From positions 186,001-250,000 of the forward strand of contig CAWJYO010000008.1 of assembly GCA_963847085.1 (NCBI GenBank): a stretch of 64,000 nucleotides of DNA. The letters are read 5' to 3'. Within the stretch, counting starts at the first letter, position 1. Each line of letters opens with the position of its first letter. Shown one piece after another: positions 9,154-18,442 of this stretch. The notes under the pieces were generated by a model. It worked only from the letters and a program-made list of their open reading frames with translations, was not told where the DNA came from and ran no database searches. The position numbers were made by a program, and so were the translations under genes. The stretch comes from Ilyomonas sp963847085 (GTDB lineage Bacteria; Bacteroidota; Bacteroidia; Chitinophagales; Chitinophagaceae).

Positions 9154-10273
9154 TTATTTTACCGGCATCATACCCAAAAAAACAGGCTGGTCAACATCAA
9201 TTTTAAATCCGGCATCCGTAAGCAAACCATAGTTTTTATTGATGACATAAGCTTGTACCACATTGCTGTCTCTGCAAGCTACAAGAAGGAAACGTCCTGT
9301 CGGGTCTATCATAAAATTGCGGGGATGCGCACCAACAGGTTGATGTCCCACCATTACCAATTTACCATCAGGGCCGGGTTTGAAAATGGTAATATCGTTG
9401 GCTTTGCCGCGATTGGAAGTGTACAAAAATTTGCCATCCGGCGTTAAATGAATATCGGCGCTGCCTCTCTCATTTTTATCACCTGCATCAGTTGAAACAA
9501 TGCTTTGTAACTCGGTTAGTTTTCCGTTATTATAAGAATAAACGACAACCATTCCCTGATAATTCATTCAATAAATAAACGAACTTTCCATTCGGGCTAA
9601 AAGCCAAATGTCGCGGACCAGAGCCATCCGGCAGTTCGATGTATGCGGGATCGGTTGCTGTAAGTGGTGATGTTGTGTTGTTTGCATCAAAACTGTATTG
9701 ATACAATCTATCATTACCCAAATCGGGTGCAAAAACAAACTTATCGTCAGGTGTAAAAGGAACACTGTGCGGATGCGGTTGTTCCTGTCTTGTAACATTT
9801 ACGCCATAGCCTTCATGCGAAAGCGTTTGTACCGAAGGTTTTAAAGAGCCATCATCACCGGTTGGAAACACACTTATGCTGCCGCCGCTGTAGTTAGCTG
9901 TTACCACGTATTTGCCTGAAGCATCAACCGAAATATAGGCTGGTCCATCTCCGCTTGGTTGCGAATCAATCAGGTGCAGTTCGCCTTTTTGTTTGTCGAA
10001 GCTATACGCGCTGGCCACACTTTTATCACCGTTCTCGCTTACGGCATACACATATTTTTGATTTTTTGAAATAGCAAGAAACGACGGGTTGGTAGCCGCA
10101 ATTTTACTCACCGGCGTTACTTCCGCTTTATTAGGATTGAACTTGTAAACGTAAATGCCTTCGCTTTTGCTGGGCGCATTGGTGTAGGTTCCCACCAACA
10201 AATAAAAAATAGGATTTTGTGCAAACAATGTCATAGAAAAACATAACAAAGCAATGGTAAGATAGTAGCGCAT
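9154..10273 (-). pseudogene. lactonase-family beta-propeller protein, frameshifted
   Basis: Two adjoining frames make one 7-bladed propeller of the 6-phosphogluconolactonase-like family (YbhE/Pgl type). The first part begins at ATG 10273 with a signal peptide (MRYYLTIALLCFSMTLFAQ) and ends ...FVYLLNELSG; the second continues MVVVYSYNNGKL and ends at 9154. An extra T near 9552-9553 of the plus strand breaks the frame. Blades show repeated AxSPNGKFVY and TPDGKFLYTSN units. Export suggests a lactonase or binding role outside the cytoplasm rather than the pentose phosphate pathway. Everything else looks intact, so a sequence error is as likely as true inactivation. Confidence 0.8.
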
Positions 10274-10294
10274 GTGTAATAACAATTAATAAGG

Positions 10295-10321
10295 CAAATA
10301 TAAAACTTGGATGATAAGCAA
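10295..10321 (-). promoter_or_regulatory. putative promoter of the lactonase gene
   Basis: The minus strand reads TTG (10321-10319), a 16-base spacer and TATATTTG (10302-10295), matching the Bacteroidota TTG/TAnnTTTG pattern. The start codon is about 21 bases downstream. Confidence 0.5.
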
Positions 10322-10420
10322 GATGATGTGAAAACGGTGTATAGAATATTTAAGATTTAGTATTGAATATTAGCAAGACTGATTCAGGCAAATTTTCGAA
10401 TTATTATTTGTGTAAAAACA

Positions 10421-10452
10421 AAAAGAGAGTTCAACTTGTTGAACTCTCTTTT
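10421..10452 (-). terminator. terminator of the RRM protein gene
   Basis: A 14-bp perfect stem (10421-10434 with 10439-10452) with a 4-base loop lies 25 bases beyond the RNA-binding protein's stop. On the minus strand it is followed by a T-rich tail that is one copy of the dispersed oligomer (TTTGTTTTTAC). Confidence 0.85.
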
Positions 10453-10476
10453 AAAATTATTGGTTGAAGAGGATAA

Positions 10477-10821
10477 TTACCATCTTCCGCCGCCACCGCC
10501 GCTGCCGGCATTGTTGAAGCGACGATTTCCACCGCCACCAGAACCGCCACGGTCACCACCGCCACCACCAGTTCTTTCTTCACGGGGCTTAGCTACGGTA
10601 ACGCGGATGTTTCTGCCTTCTACAGAAGCGCCATCCAATTCAGCAATGGCTTTCTGTGCAGATGCATCATCGGCCATTTCAACGAAACCGAAACCACGGC
10701 TGCGCTGAGTCATTTTGTCCATAATTACTCTGGCTGAAGTTACTTCGCCATACTCTTCAAAAAAACCTCTTAAGTCATCATCCTGTACGTTGAAGCTTAA
10801 GTTTGAAACATAAATGTTCAT
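10477..10821 (-). CDS. RRM-type glycine-rich RNA-binding protein
   Basis: This 114-residue protein has one RRM: RNP2 IYVSNL at 3-8 and RNP1 RGFGFVEM at 42-49. From residue 85 it turns into a Gly/Arg-rich tail. Proteins of this build bind single-stranded RNA and act like cold-shock RNA chaperones in many Bacteroidota and Cyanobacteria. I chose ATG 10821 (MNIYVSNL) because the RRM starts there; an upstream in-frame ATG at 10857 adds an unlikely leader. A good promoter lies about 130 bases upstream, leaving a long 5' untranslated region of the type seen in cold-regulated messages. Confidence 0.93.
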   Translation of the reverse strand: MNIYVSNLSFNVQDDDLRGFFEEYGEVTSARVIMDKMTQRSRGFGFVEMADDASAQKAIAELDGASVEGRNIRVTVAKPREERTGGGGGDRGGSGGGGNRRFNNAGSGGGGGRW

Positions 10822-10950
10822 TCTAAAAAAATTGTTTTGTAAAAAAGCTTGAGGCAACAGGTGTAAAGATTGGCTTATTAACTTTTAGCAAGAATATGCG
10901 TGGACGAAAATAACAACTTACGATATACTGAAGAACTCAAATTAACGGTG

Positions 10951-10978
10951 CAAACATAGTTATTTTGTTTGAATCAAA
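10951..10978 (-). promoter_or_regulatory. putative promoter of the RRM protein gene
   Basis: The minus strand has TTTG (10978-10975), a 16-base spacer and TATGTTTG (10958-10951). Transcription from here would give a leader of roughly 120 bases before the start at 10821. Confidence 0.55.
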
Positions 10979-11066
10979 CTACATCGCGAATAATAATTCT
11001 GTGTTAACTGATGTTTTATTTCGGTGAATTAAAAAGGTTTGGTTTTGCACCAATTTTATTTTTGTC

Positions 11067-14000
11067 TTGTCCGGTGTTTGGAGGAAGAATCTCTTTATAC
11101 TTTATCTCACCGATAAAGCAGATTTGCGCAGACATTGCAGTCATTTGTATTTATCTGCGTCAATCCGCGCCATTTGCGGGACGCTCTTTTTTCAACACCA
11201 AAACGAGCCCGTCTTCTATCACACGCAATGTGTATTTGTTTTGAACGTTTATATTTACTCCATTGAGGACGCTGAAACGATAGAATGCTGCGCTGCTTAC
11301 ACACGATACTTACTGCTTTTGACTTTGCATTTTGCACTCATTTCGGCTGCGCAAAAAAGCAATCTGCGCAGTAAAAAAATAAGTACAAAAACAAACGTTG
11401 TATTGGATAGTCTGAGCATTGTTCCCAATACTTTTTTTATTCAGGACGTTGATACTTCTTTTTACTCGGTTGATAATATTAATGCCATCCTTCACTGGAA
11501 AAAAAAATCTGAAAAAGATAGTGTTGATGTGGTATATCGCGTGTTTCCTTCTCGCCTGAATGCACCTGTTCATCGCTTTACCTACGATAGCATCCGCAAC
11601 AATTTTATGGCCGAAAGAAAACCTCTTTCATCATCGAACAATGCTGCTTTGTTCAATTTTGGCAAGCTGAGTTATAATGGAAGTTTTGGAAGAAGTTTAA
11701 GTGTCGGCAACACGCAGGACGCTGTTTTTAATTCGCAACTGAATTTACAAATCAATGGTATTATTGGTGATAGCATTGAAATTGCTGCTGCGATAACTGA
11801 TAATAATATTCCCATTCAACCCGATGGCACAACGCAGCAATTAAACGAGTTTGATAAAATTTTACTGCAATTCAAAAAGCGAAGTTGGGAAGTTGATTTA
11901 GGCGATATTGACTTACGCAGAAACAACGCTTACTTTCTTAAATTTTATCAGCGTTTGCAAGGCATTTCCTATCAGCAAAATTTCAATATCAATAAAAAAG
12001 TTTCAGATAATTTACTGGTGAGCGGGGCTATTGAAAAAGGCAAGTTTGCACGTAATATTTTGGCGGTGCAGGAAGGCAACCAGGGACCGTATCGCTTGCA
12101 GGGAAATAATAACGAATTATATTTTGTAGTGCTTGCCGGAACCGAAAAAGTGTTTATTGATGGCGTGCAAATGCAGCGCGGCGAAGATGCCGATTATATC
12201 ATCAATTACAACACCGCTGAAGTAACATTTATGCCGCGCCAAATGATAACAAAAGACAAGCGTGTGCAGGTTGAGTTTCAGTATGCCGACCGCAATTTCT
12301 TAAACTCGATGTTGTATGGCAGTAATACGATTTCGGGTAAAAAGTTTACGGTGAATGTTTCGGCGTATAGTAATGTAGATGCAAAAAATTCGCCCATCAA
12401 CCAAACCCTTACTACCGATCAAAAGCAGTTCCTCGCCAATCTCGGCGATAGCATTCAGAATGCATATTATCCCGTTGCTTCTTTAGATAGTTTTTCAGCC
12501 ACTAAAATTTTATATAAAAAAATAGATACGCTGGTAAATGGTGTGCACGATTCTGTTTATGTGTACTCTATCAATGCAGATAGCGCGAAGTATAATTTGT
12601 CGTTTGTGGAAGTGGGAAACAACAAAGGCAATTACATATTAATGGCATCGGCTGCGAATGGAAAAGTGTATCAATGGGTCGCTCCGCAAAACGGCATCCC
12701 ACAAGGGGTTTATGAAGCAGCCGCATTTTTGGTAACGCCCAAATCGCAACAAATCATTAGCGTTAATGGTGAATACAGAATAAGTGATAAAACGATTCTA
12801 TCTGCAGAAGTGGCTTCGAGTAAAACCGATGTCAATACATTTTCAGAAAAGGATAAAAGTGACGATGTTGGTTTTGCGGCAAAACTGAATTTGGTGCAAA
12901 AACAAACCTGGAAAACAAATGGCGGAAAAGCTTTATTTTTTGTAGGCAATGCAGGCTATGAAAGAGTAGATAAAAACTTTCGTCCGGTTGAAAGGTTGCG
13001 TTCTGTTGAATTTACACGCGATTGGGGATTGCCGCTTATCACCAATTATGCAACCGAACAATTGCCTTCCATTAACCTGCAACTGAATGATGATAAAAAC
13101 AATAGTATTCAATATAATTTTAGTTCGTATTTGCGAAGCGATGGCTACAAGGGTTATCGCAACATTATCACGCATTCGCAAAATATAAAAGGCTTTCAGG
13201 TGAACGATGTGTTCAATATTACCAATATCAATTTGCCATTTGATAAAGGTTATTATTTACGTCCTTCGGTAGATGTAAGCAAAAGCTTGTACAAGATGAA
13301 CTATTATGTTGTGGGTGCCTCGTATTCTCTCGAACATAACGAAATCAAAAACAGGGCAGCCGATACCGTAACACCTGAATCGTTTGCGTTTGAAACCTGG
13401 AGTGCTTATATAAAAAGCAATCCATCAAAAGCGGATAAATGGTCGTTCACTTATTTTACCAGAAGCAACCAATTGCCCGAAGGAAAATTGTTAGCGCAAA
13501 CCGACAGAAGCCATAACTATTCTTTTCAAACTGAATTGTTGCAAAACAAACATCATCAGTTTCGTTTGACGGCAACATACAGGCAATTGCTGGTAAGCGA
13601 TTCTAAACTGGTTTCCGAAACATCGGATAATAGTTTGTTAGGAAGAGCAGAATATGCTATCAACGAATGGAACGGATTGGTGAACGGAAATCTTGTGTAT
13701 GAAATTGGTTCGGGGCAAGAGCAAAAGCGCGATTATTCCTACATAGAAGTGGCCGCTGGTTTAGGCCAATACACATGGATTGATTACAATAAAGATGGCA
13801 TTGCACAACTCAACGAATTTGAATTGGCGCAGTTTCAGGACCAGGCAAATTACATTCGCATTTATACACCCACAAACCAATACATCAAAGCAGATTATAA
13901 CCAGTTCACGTACAGCTTTTCCATCAATCCAAAAACATTATTATCAAAAATTAAAAACAAGCATTTCAAAAACTTTATCACCCGATGGTTCTGGCAATCA

Positions 14001-14738
14001 TCGCTACAAATGGGGCAAAAACAAACGGCAGGCAATCAGCCGTTGTACAATCCGTTTGCAAAAAGCATCAACGATAGCTCGTTGCTTTCACTCAATTCAA
14101 TCATAAGCAATACACTGGCTTTTAACAGAAGCAGTCCTGTTTGGGGCGCTGATATTACGCAGCTTTCCAACTACAACAAAGCCTTGCTCACGTATGGTTT
14201 TCAAAGCCGCCGGCTGCATCAATGGAATGGCAAAGCGCACGTAAACATTGCGAAAGTTTATACGATTGAAGTAGCGCAAAGCCTTGGCACCAACAGTTTG
14301 CTAACGCCAGCTTTTTCTAACCAGAATTATTTTATCCGTCTCTACTCACTTCAGCCCAAATTGTCGTACACCGCAGGCACAAAATTTCGTGTGCAGGGGA
14401 GCTATGCGTTTCAGCAACAAAACAATCAACCGCAGTATGGAGGCGAAGTTGCCAACAGTAATGCGTTTAGTTTAGAAAGCCGTTACAATGCAGTTAGCAA
14501 CACGAGTATAAATGCAAAGCTTACCATGAACAACATCACTTATACTGGCGCACAAAACACAACTACCAGTTATATTATGCTGGGTGGATTGCTGCCGGGA
14601 AAAAATTATTTATGGAATATTTCATTTACCAAAAGGCTCATCAATAATATTGAAATCAACTTTGAATACGAAGGCCGAAAGCCCGGCGATTCGCACACTA
14701 TCAATACCGGCAGAGCCAGCGTGCGTGCATTACTGTAA
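11067..14738 (+). CDS. very large predicted outer-membrane protein, function unknown
   Basis: The frame can code for up to 1223 residues. The start is uncertain: the only upstream ATG is 11067, but bases 11067 to about 11240 hold an intergenic repeat, and a signal-peptide-like stretch (YLLLLTLHFALISAAQ) is encoded at about 11305-11355, so coding is only secure from about 11300. The body alternates polar and hydrophobic residues with many aromatic strands, as in large outer-membrane beta-barrels. A segment reading WIDYNKDGIAQLNEFE, near 13780, resembles a calcium-type DxNxDGxxxxxE loop also seen in large gliding/secretion barrels such as SprA. No plug or TonB box is visible. Family not recognised. 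Confidence 0.7.
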   Translation: MSGVWRKNLFILYLTDKADLRRHCSHLYLSASIRAICGTLFFQHQNEPVFYHTQCVFVLNVYIYSIEDAETIECCAAYTRYLLLLTLHFALISAAQKSNLRSKKISTKTNVVLDSLSIVPNTFFIQDVDTSFYSVDNINAILHWKKKSEKDSVDVVYRVFPSRLNAPVHRFTYDSIRNNFMAERKPLSSSNNAALFNFGKLSYNGSFGRSLSVGNTQDAVFNSQLNLQINGIIGDSIEIAAAITDNNIPIQPDGTTQQLNEFDKILLQFKKRSWEVDLGDIDLRRNNAYFLKFYQRLQGISYQQNFNINKKVSDNLLVSGAIEKGKFARNILAVQEGNQGPYRLQGNNNELYFVVLAGTEKVFIDGVQMQRGEDADYIINYNTAEVTFMPRQMITKDKRVQVEFQYADRNFLNSMLYGSNTISGKKFTVNVSAYSNVDAKNSPINQTLTTDQKQFLANLGDSIQNAYYPVASLDSFSATKILYKKIDTLVNGVHDSVYVYSINADSAKYNLSFVEVGNNKGNYILMASAANGKVYQWVAPQNGIPQGVYEAAAFLVTPKSQQIISVNGEYRISDKTILSAEVASSKTDVNTFSEKDKSDDVGFAAKLNLVQKQTWKTNGGKALFFVGNAGYERVDKNFRPVERLRSVEFTRDWGLPLITNYATEQLPSINLQLNDDKNNSIQYNFSSYLRSDGYKGYRNIITHSQNIKGFQVNDVFNITNINLPFDKGYYLRPSVDVSKSLYKMNYYVVGASYSLEHNEIKNRAADTVTPESFAFETWSAYIKSNPSKADKWSFTYFTRSNQLPEGKLLAQTDRSHNYSFQTELLQNKHHQFRLTATYRQLLVSDSKLVSETSDNSLLGRAEYAINEWNGLVNGNLVYEIGSGQEQKRDYSYIEVAAGLGQYTWIDYNKDGIAQLNEFELAQFQDQANYIRIYTPTNQYIKADYNQFTYSFSINPKTLLSKIKNKHFKNFITRWFWQSSLQMGQKQTAGNQPLYNPFAKSINDSSLLSLNSIISNTLAFNRSSPVWGADITQLSNYNKALLTYGFQSRRLHQWNGKAHVNIAKVYTIEVAQSLGTNSLLTPAFSNQNYFIRLYSLQPKLSYTAGTKFRVQGSYAFQQQNNQPQYGGEVANSNAFSLESRYNAVSNTSINAKLTMNNITYTGAQNTTTSYIMLGGLLPGKNYLWNISFTKRLINNIEINFEYEGRKPGDSHTINTGRASVRALL
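11101..11181. repeat. ATCTGCG-type intergenic repeat, copy A
   Basis: Contains GCAGATTTGCGCAGA, TTTATCTGCG and CCATTTGCGGGA. A related copy in the same orientation lies at 14806-14873, on the other side of the large outer-membrane protein gene. Units built from CGCAGAT/ATCTGCG words are known as dispersed intergenic sequences in environmental Bacteroidota. The 5' part of the downstream reading frame runs through this repeat, which argues that the true start is later. Confidence 0.6.
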
Positions 14739-15087
14739 TATTGTTGGTTATAACTAAAATTGTAAAATTCAAGTAGTGCTTCGGTTTGAAAATACAGTGT
14801 TCCGCAGATGTCGCAAATTAACGCAGATTCATACCGTTTATCTGCGCAGATCGGCGAAATCTGCGGGATAAATTTAAAGTGTTACACTCCTAAAATTCAA
14901 CATCAGATTGCTTTCAGGTTTTTACTCACTTTTATAACCTAAACATAACCTGAGAACCAAAAGGTATAGCAGTGTGGACAAACATTCCACACCTTCCCCA
15001 TCTTTCTCAAATGATGATTTTTTTATAAAAATCAGGTTATCAATAACTAACGCTAACGGCATAGTTTTTCAATCAATCCCAATTCTT
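14739..15087. other. intergenic region with ATCTGCG-type repeat copy B
   Basis: No gene seen. Bases 14806-14873 carry the second copy of the repeat found at 11101-11181 (CGCAGATTC, TTTATCTGCGCAG, AAATCTGCGGGA). A 7-bp hairpin GTGTGGA/TCCACAC lies at 14972-14992, in the leader of the first DUF2382 gene; its role is unclear. Confidence 0.55.
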
Positions 15088-15501
15088 ATGGCAAACACAA
15101 ATTTTTTTTCTGATAAAGAGCAAACATCTGCATCAAAAGAAAAAGATCTTGTAATTCCGGTAATAGAGGAAACGGTTTCGATTGGAAAAACGGTAAAAGA
15201 AAACGCAACGCTGAAAGTAACAAAAGAAGTAACGGAAGAAAATGAAACGGTTGATGTGAGCTTGTTAAGTGATGATTATACTGTTGAACATGTAGCTGTG
15301 AACAGATATGAAGATGAAGCGCCGAAAGTAAGACAGGAAGGAGATACGCTGATTGTGCCGGTTGTAAAAGAAGTGCTGGTAAAACGGTTGCTGGTGGTAG
15401 AGGAAATAAGAATTACAAAACGAAGAATAGAACATACTGAGCAGCACAATGTAAGGCTTCGCAAGGAAACAGTAAAGGTTGAACGGAATGAAATAAAATA
15501 G
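15088..15501 (+). CDS. DUF2382 (YsnF/AvaK-type) stress protein
   Basis: The 137-residue protein is almost wholly a DUF2382 domain: LVIPVIEETVSIGKTV begins it and a second half-unit, TLIVPVVKEVLVKRLLVVEEIRI, follows, ending in charged RRIEHTEQHNVRLRKETVKVE. The family is found in general-stress and desiccation responses; biochemical role is unknown. ATG 15088 is chosen because an upstream in-frame start at 14974 falls in the leader hairpin and adds a low-complexity stretch. It is first of four consecutive plus-strand genes, three of which share this domain. A copy of the dispersed oligomer lies directly after the stop (15505-15513). Confidence 0.85.
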   Translation: MANTNFFSDKEQTSASKEKDLVIPVIEETVSIGKTVKENATLKVTKEVTEENETVDVSLLSDDYTVEHVAVNRYEDEAPKVRQEGDTLIVPVVKEVLVKRLLVVEEIRITKRRIEHTEQHNVRLRKETVKVERNEIK

Positions 15502-15552
15502 TGCAAAAACAAACAAAGGATTGTATAACCAAATATAAAATCAATTACACCT

Positions 15553-16494
15553 ATGACACAAACAGTAGTTGGCTTGTTTAACAAGCCCAGTGAGGCTCAG
15601 GAAGCCGTAAATCAATTAGTAAATCGTGGCTTCGACAGAAGCGAAGTAGATTTATCAATCGGTAGCAGTTCTGATGTTACCAACACCCAAAATTTCAACC
15701 TTGATACCGACAATAAAGATGAACATGAAAGTGGTATCACCCGCTTTTTCAAAAACCTCTTCGGCAGTAGTGATGACGATAACAACAGCGATGTAAATCG
15801 TTATAGCACTGCGGCGCGCGGCAAGTCTATCGTTACCGTTCATGCTGCTTCAGGTGATGAAGCAGGCGAGGCAGCCGATATTTTAGATGATTGCGGTGCC
15901 ATCAATGTTGATGAAAATGCGGATGAGTACAACACTTACAACACCACAACCGGTGCAGCACCCGTTGGCGTGTTTAATGAAACTGCAGGCGCATCTGCGA
16001 GTACAATTGATACGGATATGAATACGACTGGAATTTATGACAAAAACAAAATCACGGGTACAAGTGACAGTGATGATGTTACAGGAAAAAAATCTATTCC
16101 TGTTATTGAAGAGCAATTGCAGGTAGGCAAACAAACTGTTGAAACCGGGGGCGTGCGCCTGAAAAGCCGCATTGTTGAAAAACCAGTAGAAGAAAATTTG
16201 CGCCTCCGCGAAGAACGTGTGTATGTAAACAGAAACCCGGTGAACCGTGCTGCCACAGATGCTGATTTTGACGCCTTTAAAGAAGGCGAAGTGGAATTGA
16301 GAGAACGTTCAGAAGTGCCGGTTGTAAACAAAGAAGCACGCATTGTAGAAGAGGTAAGCCTGGGTAAAGAAACCAATGAACGCAATGAAACCATCCGCGA
16401 TACGGTTCGCAAAACAGAAGTGGATGTTGAAAACATTGAAGGTTCAAACAAACGAACATCAACAACAGACAGCGATTGGAAAAGTGGAAAATAA
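15553..16494 (+). CDS. YflT-like plus DUF2382 stress protein
   Basis: Of 313 residues, the first 110 form a general-stress (YflT/heat-induced stress) domain, TVVGLFNKPSEAQEAVNQLVNRGF, interrupted by an acidic Asp/Asn-rich insertion at about 50-80. A flexible Thr/Gly/Ala linker follows. Residues from about 180 to 300 are a full DUF2382 domain (IPVIEEQLQVGKQTVETGGVRL, DFDAFKEGEVELRE, EVPVVNKEARIVEEV). No signal peptide, so probably cytoplasmic. The second DUF2382 half repeats the text of the 17389 gene closely, which points to duplication within the cluster. Confidence 0.9.
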   Translation: MTQTVVGLFNKPSEAQEAVNQLVNRGFDRSEVDLSIGSSSDVTNTQNFNLDTDNKDEHESGITRFFKNLFGSSDDDNNSDVNRYSTAARGKSIVTVHAASGDEAGEAADILDDCGAINVDENADEYNTYNTTTGAAPVGVFNETAGASASTIDTDMNTTGIYDKNKITGTSDSDDVTGKKSIPVIEEQLQVGKQTVETGGVRLKSRIVEKPVEENLRLREERVYVNRNPVNRAATDADFDAFKEGEVELRERSEVPVVNKEARIVEEVSLGKETNERNETIRDTVRKTEVDVENIEGSNKRTSTTDSDWKSGK

Positions 16495-16510
16495 GGCAGG
16501 AAAAAGAAGG

Positions 16511-16540
16511 AGAGGACTATTGATAAAATAGTCCTCTTTC
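16511..16540 (+). terminator. terminator after the YflT/DUF2382 gene
   Basis: AGAGGACTAT (16511-16520) pairs with ATAGTCCTCT (16528-16537), with a 7-base loop and TTTC after the stem, 17 bases past the stop. Confidence 0.75.
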
Positions 16541-16683
16541 ATTTAAAAGTTAAGGGTGTAAGAGAGGAAATAATACAAGATTTTCCTTTATTATTCTTTG
16601 CTCTCATGTTCTTAGCGTCTTTGGGGTTGTAACTAATTTGTGGTTCAACTCATTTATATTTATTCCTAAACACAAACATTCTT

Positions 16684-17337
16684 ATGGCAGACCTTGATGT
16701 ACAACCGAAGAAAAAAAGCAGTTCGTGGCTTTGGTTGCTTTTGTTGTTAATTCTCGTTCTTTTAATTGTCTTCTTCGCACGTGGCTGTAATAAAAATAAC
16801 AATGCTGCGGGCACTTCTGATAGTACTGCTACAACTGGAAAAGATACCGGCAGCGCAGTAGCTACTATTACACCTGCAGGAGCTACATCACCTGACTGGA
16901 CAGATGTAGACAGAAATGCTCCTTCTGTTGCCTACGGTGAAATCACAAATAAAAACATTACCGTAAGAGGCAATGACAACTATGGCATTTATAGTTTGGG
17001 AGAAAATATTTTGTTTGATGAAGGCAAAAGCACCATCCGTAAAGATGCCGAACAAAACTTAAAAGAAGTAGTTGCTTCTATCAACAAACGCTTCAACGGT
17101 GGCAAGCTTCGCATTTATGGTTATACCGATTCTCTTGGTTCGAAAGAATCGAATAAAGAATTGGCGCAGCAACGAGCCGAAGCAGTAAAAACATGGCTGG
17201 CAGCCAACGGTGGTTTTGATTCATCCAAAATTTCCATCAATGCCATTGGTGAAGGCGCGCCTGTAGCTACGAATACAACATCGGCAGGAAGACAACAAAA
17301 CCGCAGGGTTGAAATTGTAGCGCGCAAGGCAAAATGA
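16684..17337 (+). CDS. OmpA-domain protein with N-terminal membrane anchor
   Basis: The 217-residue protein has a Lys-rich start, one transmembrane helix (15-31), a Thr/Ala linker, and a C-terminal OmpA-like peptidoglycan-binding domain from about 110 to 215: ENILFDEGKSTIRKDAEQ, the IYGYTDSLGSKESNKELAQQRAEAVKTWL signature split over 138-170, and QNRRVEIVARK. It should tether the inner membrane to peptidoglycan. It sits between two DUF2382 genes on the same strand, suggesting a shared envelope-stress response, although a terminator precedes it. Confidence 0.9.
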   Translation: MADLDVQPKKKSSSWLWLLLLLILVLLIVFFARGCNKNNNAAGTSDSTATTGKDTGSAVATITPAGATSPDWTDVDRNAPSVAYGEITNKNITVRGNDNYGIYSLGENILFDEGKSTIRKDAEQNLKEVVASINKRFNGGKLRIYGYTDSLGSKESNKELAQQRAEAVKTWLAANGGFDSSKISINAIGEGAPVATNTTSAGRQQNRRVEIVARKAK

Positions 17338-17388
17338 TGAATGATTTGTATTATACAAAATCAATTTTTGATGTAAAAACAAAAACCT

Positions 17389-18279
17389 ATGACAAACAAT
17401 AATACAACAGGTAATCGCCTGCTTCATTTAAAAGGAAGCGATTATGAAATTGTTCCGAATGAACCTGACATTCGCGGCTGGGATGTAAGAGACGAAACCA
17501 CGCGGCACATTGGCAAAGTGGAAGATTTAATTTTCGATCCGCAAGCCCGTAAAGTGCGTTACATGGTGGTGAAAGTTGATAAGAATTATGATAAACAATC
17601 GAACCGCAACGTGCTTGTTCCCATTGGATTGGCAAGGCTGGAAAATACAGATGAAGATGCGTTTTTACCTGGTATCACAACAGAGCAGTTAGCCGCTTTA
17701 CCACAATATGATGGAACTGTTACGAACGAAATGGAAAATAAAATTCGCTCTGTTTTAACTGGTGCTGGTGGTGCAGCTTTGTTGAATGAAGCTGCCAACA
17801 ATGTTGATGAATTTTACAGTCATGATCATTTTGATGATGCCAATTTATACGGCAAAAACAAAGAAGGCGAAACCACCGTTCCGGTAATTGAAGAGGTCGT
17901 AAACATCGGAAAACAAACAGTTGAAACTGGTGGTGCATACATTCGTTCTAAAATGGTTGAGCAGCCGGTTGAACAAACCATTCGTTTGCAGGAAGAGCAT
18001 GTGCAGGTTGAAAGAAAGCCGGTTGACAAACCTCTTGGTAATACCGATTTTGATGCGTTTAAAGAAGGCGTGATTGAATTAAAAGAATATGCTGAAGTGC
18101 CGGTTGTATCGAAAGAAGCTCGTGTTGTGGAAGAAGTAGTGATTGGTAAAGAAGTAGCTGAACACACTGAAATGGTGAAAGATACAGCGCGCAAAACAGA
18201 AGTAGATATTGAGAATCTAACGCCTGAAAATGATGTGTCATCAGCATCACCGAAAAATGAGGCAAAAACAAACTTATAA
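17389..18279 (+). CDS. PRC-barrel plus DUF2382 stress protein
   Basis: Residues 1-110 contain a PRC-barrel (IRGWDVRDETTRHIGKVEDL, KVRYMVVKVD), a small beta-barrel used for protein or RNA contacts. Residues 160-290 are DUF2382 (VPVIEEVVNIGKQTVETGGAYI, DFDAFKEGVIELKEYAEVP). The protein has 296 residues and no signal. PRC-DUF2382 fusions are typical of desiccation- and stress-linked loci. A dispersed-oligomer copy stands six bases before the ATG (17375-17383), two more lie in the coding sequence (17854, 18264). Confidence 0.92.
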   Translation: MTNNNTTGNRLLHLKGSDYEIVPNEPDIRGWDVRDETTRHIGKVEDLIFDPQARKVRYMVVKVDKNYDKQSNRNVLVPIGLARLENTDEDAFLPGITTEQLAALPQYDGTVTNEMENKIRSVLTGAGGAALLNEAANNVDEFYSHDHFDDANLYGKNKEGETTVPVIEEVVNIGKQTVETGGAYIRSKMVEQPVEQTIRLQEEHVQVERKPVDKPLGNTDFDAFKEGVIELKEYAEVPVVSKEARVVEEVVIGKEVAEHTEMVKDTARKTEVDIENLTPENDVSSASPKNEAKTNL

Positions 18280-18307
18280 AGAAGTAAAACTGAGTTTTGT
18301 TATATAA

Positions 18308-18336
18308 AAAAAGTAGCAACTGCGTTGCTACTTTTT
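18308..18336 (+). terminator. terminator ending the DUF2382 cluster
   Basis: A 13-bp perfect stem (18308-18320 with 18324-18336) with a 3-base loop, followed by TGTTTT on the plus strand. It may act in both directions, since a minus-strand gene ends at 18443. Confidence 0.85.
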
Positions 18337-18442
18337 GTTTTAAGTAAATAGTAATATTGTTTTCAGTTTATCTGTTATGTCATTAATGATGGAGTCCTTT
18401 GTTCATAAGGCTTTCAGCAATCATAAATTGAAATCGTATAAG

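Noticed and set aside
12710..13181. Minus-strand frames within the large outer-membrane protein gene
   Set aside because: They are in the antisense of a long uninterrupted frame with consistent strand-like composition.
14972..14992. Hairpin GTGTGGA/TCCACAC as an operator or riboswitch
   Set aside because: The stem is only 7 bp with a 7-base loop and no conserved riboswitch core was seen.
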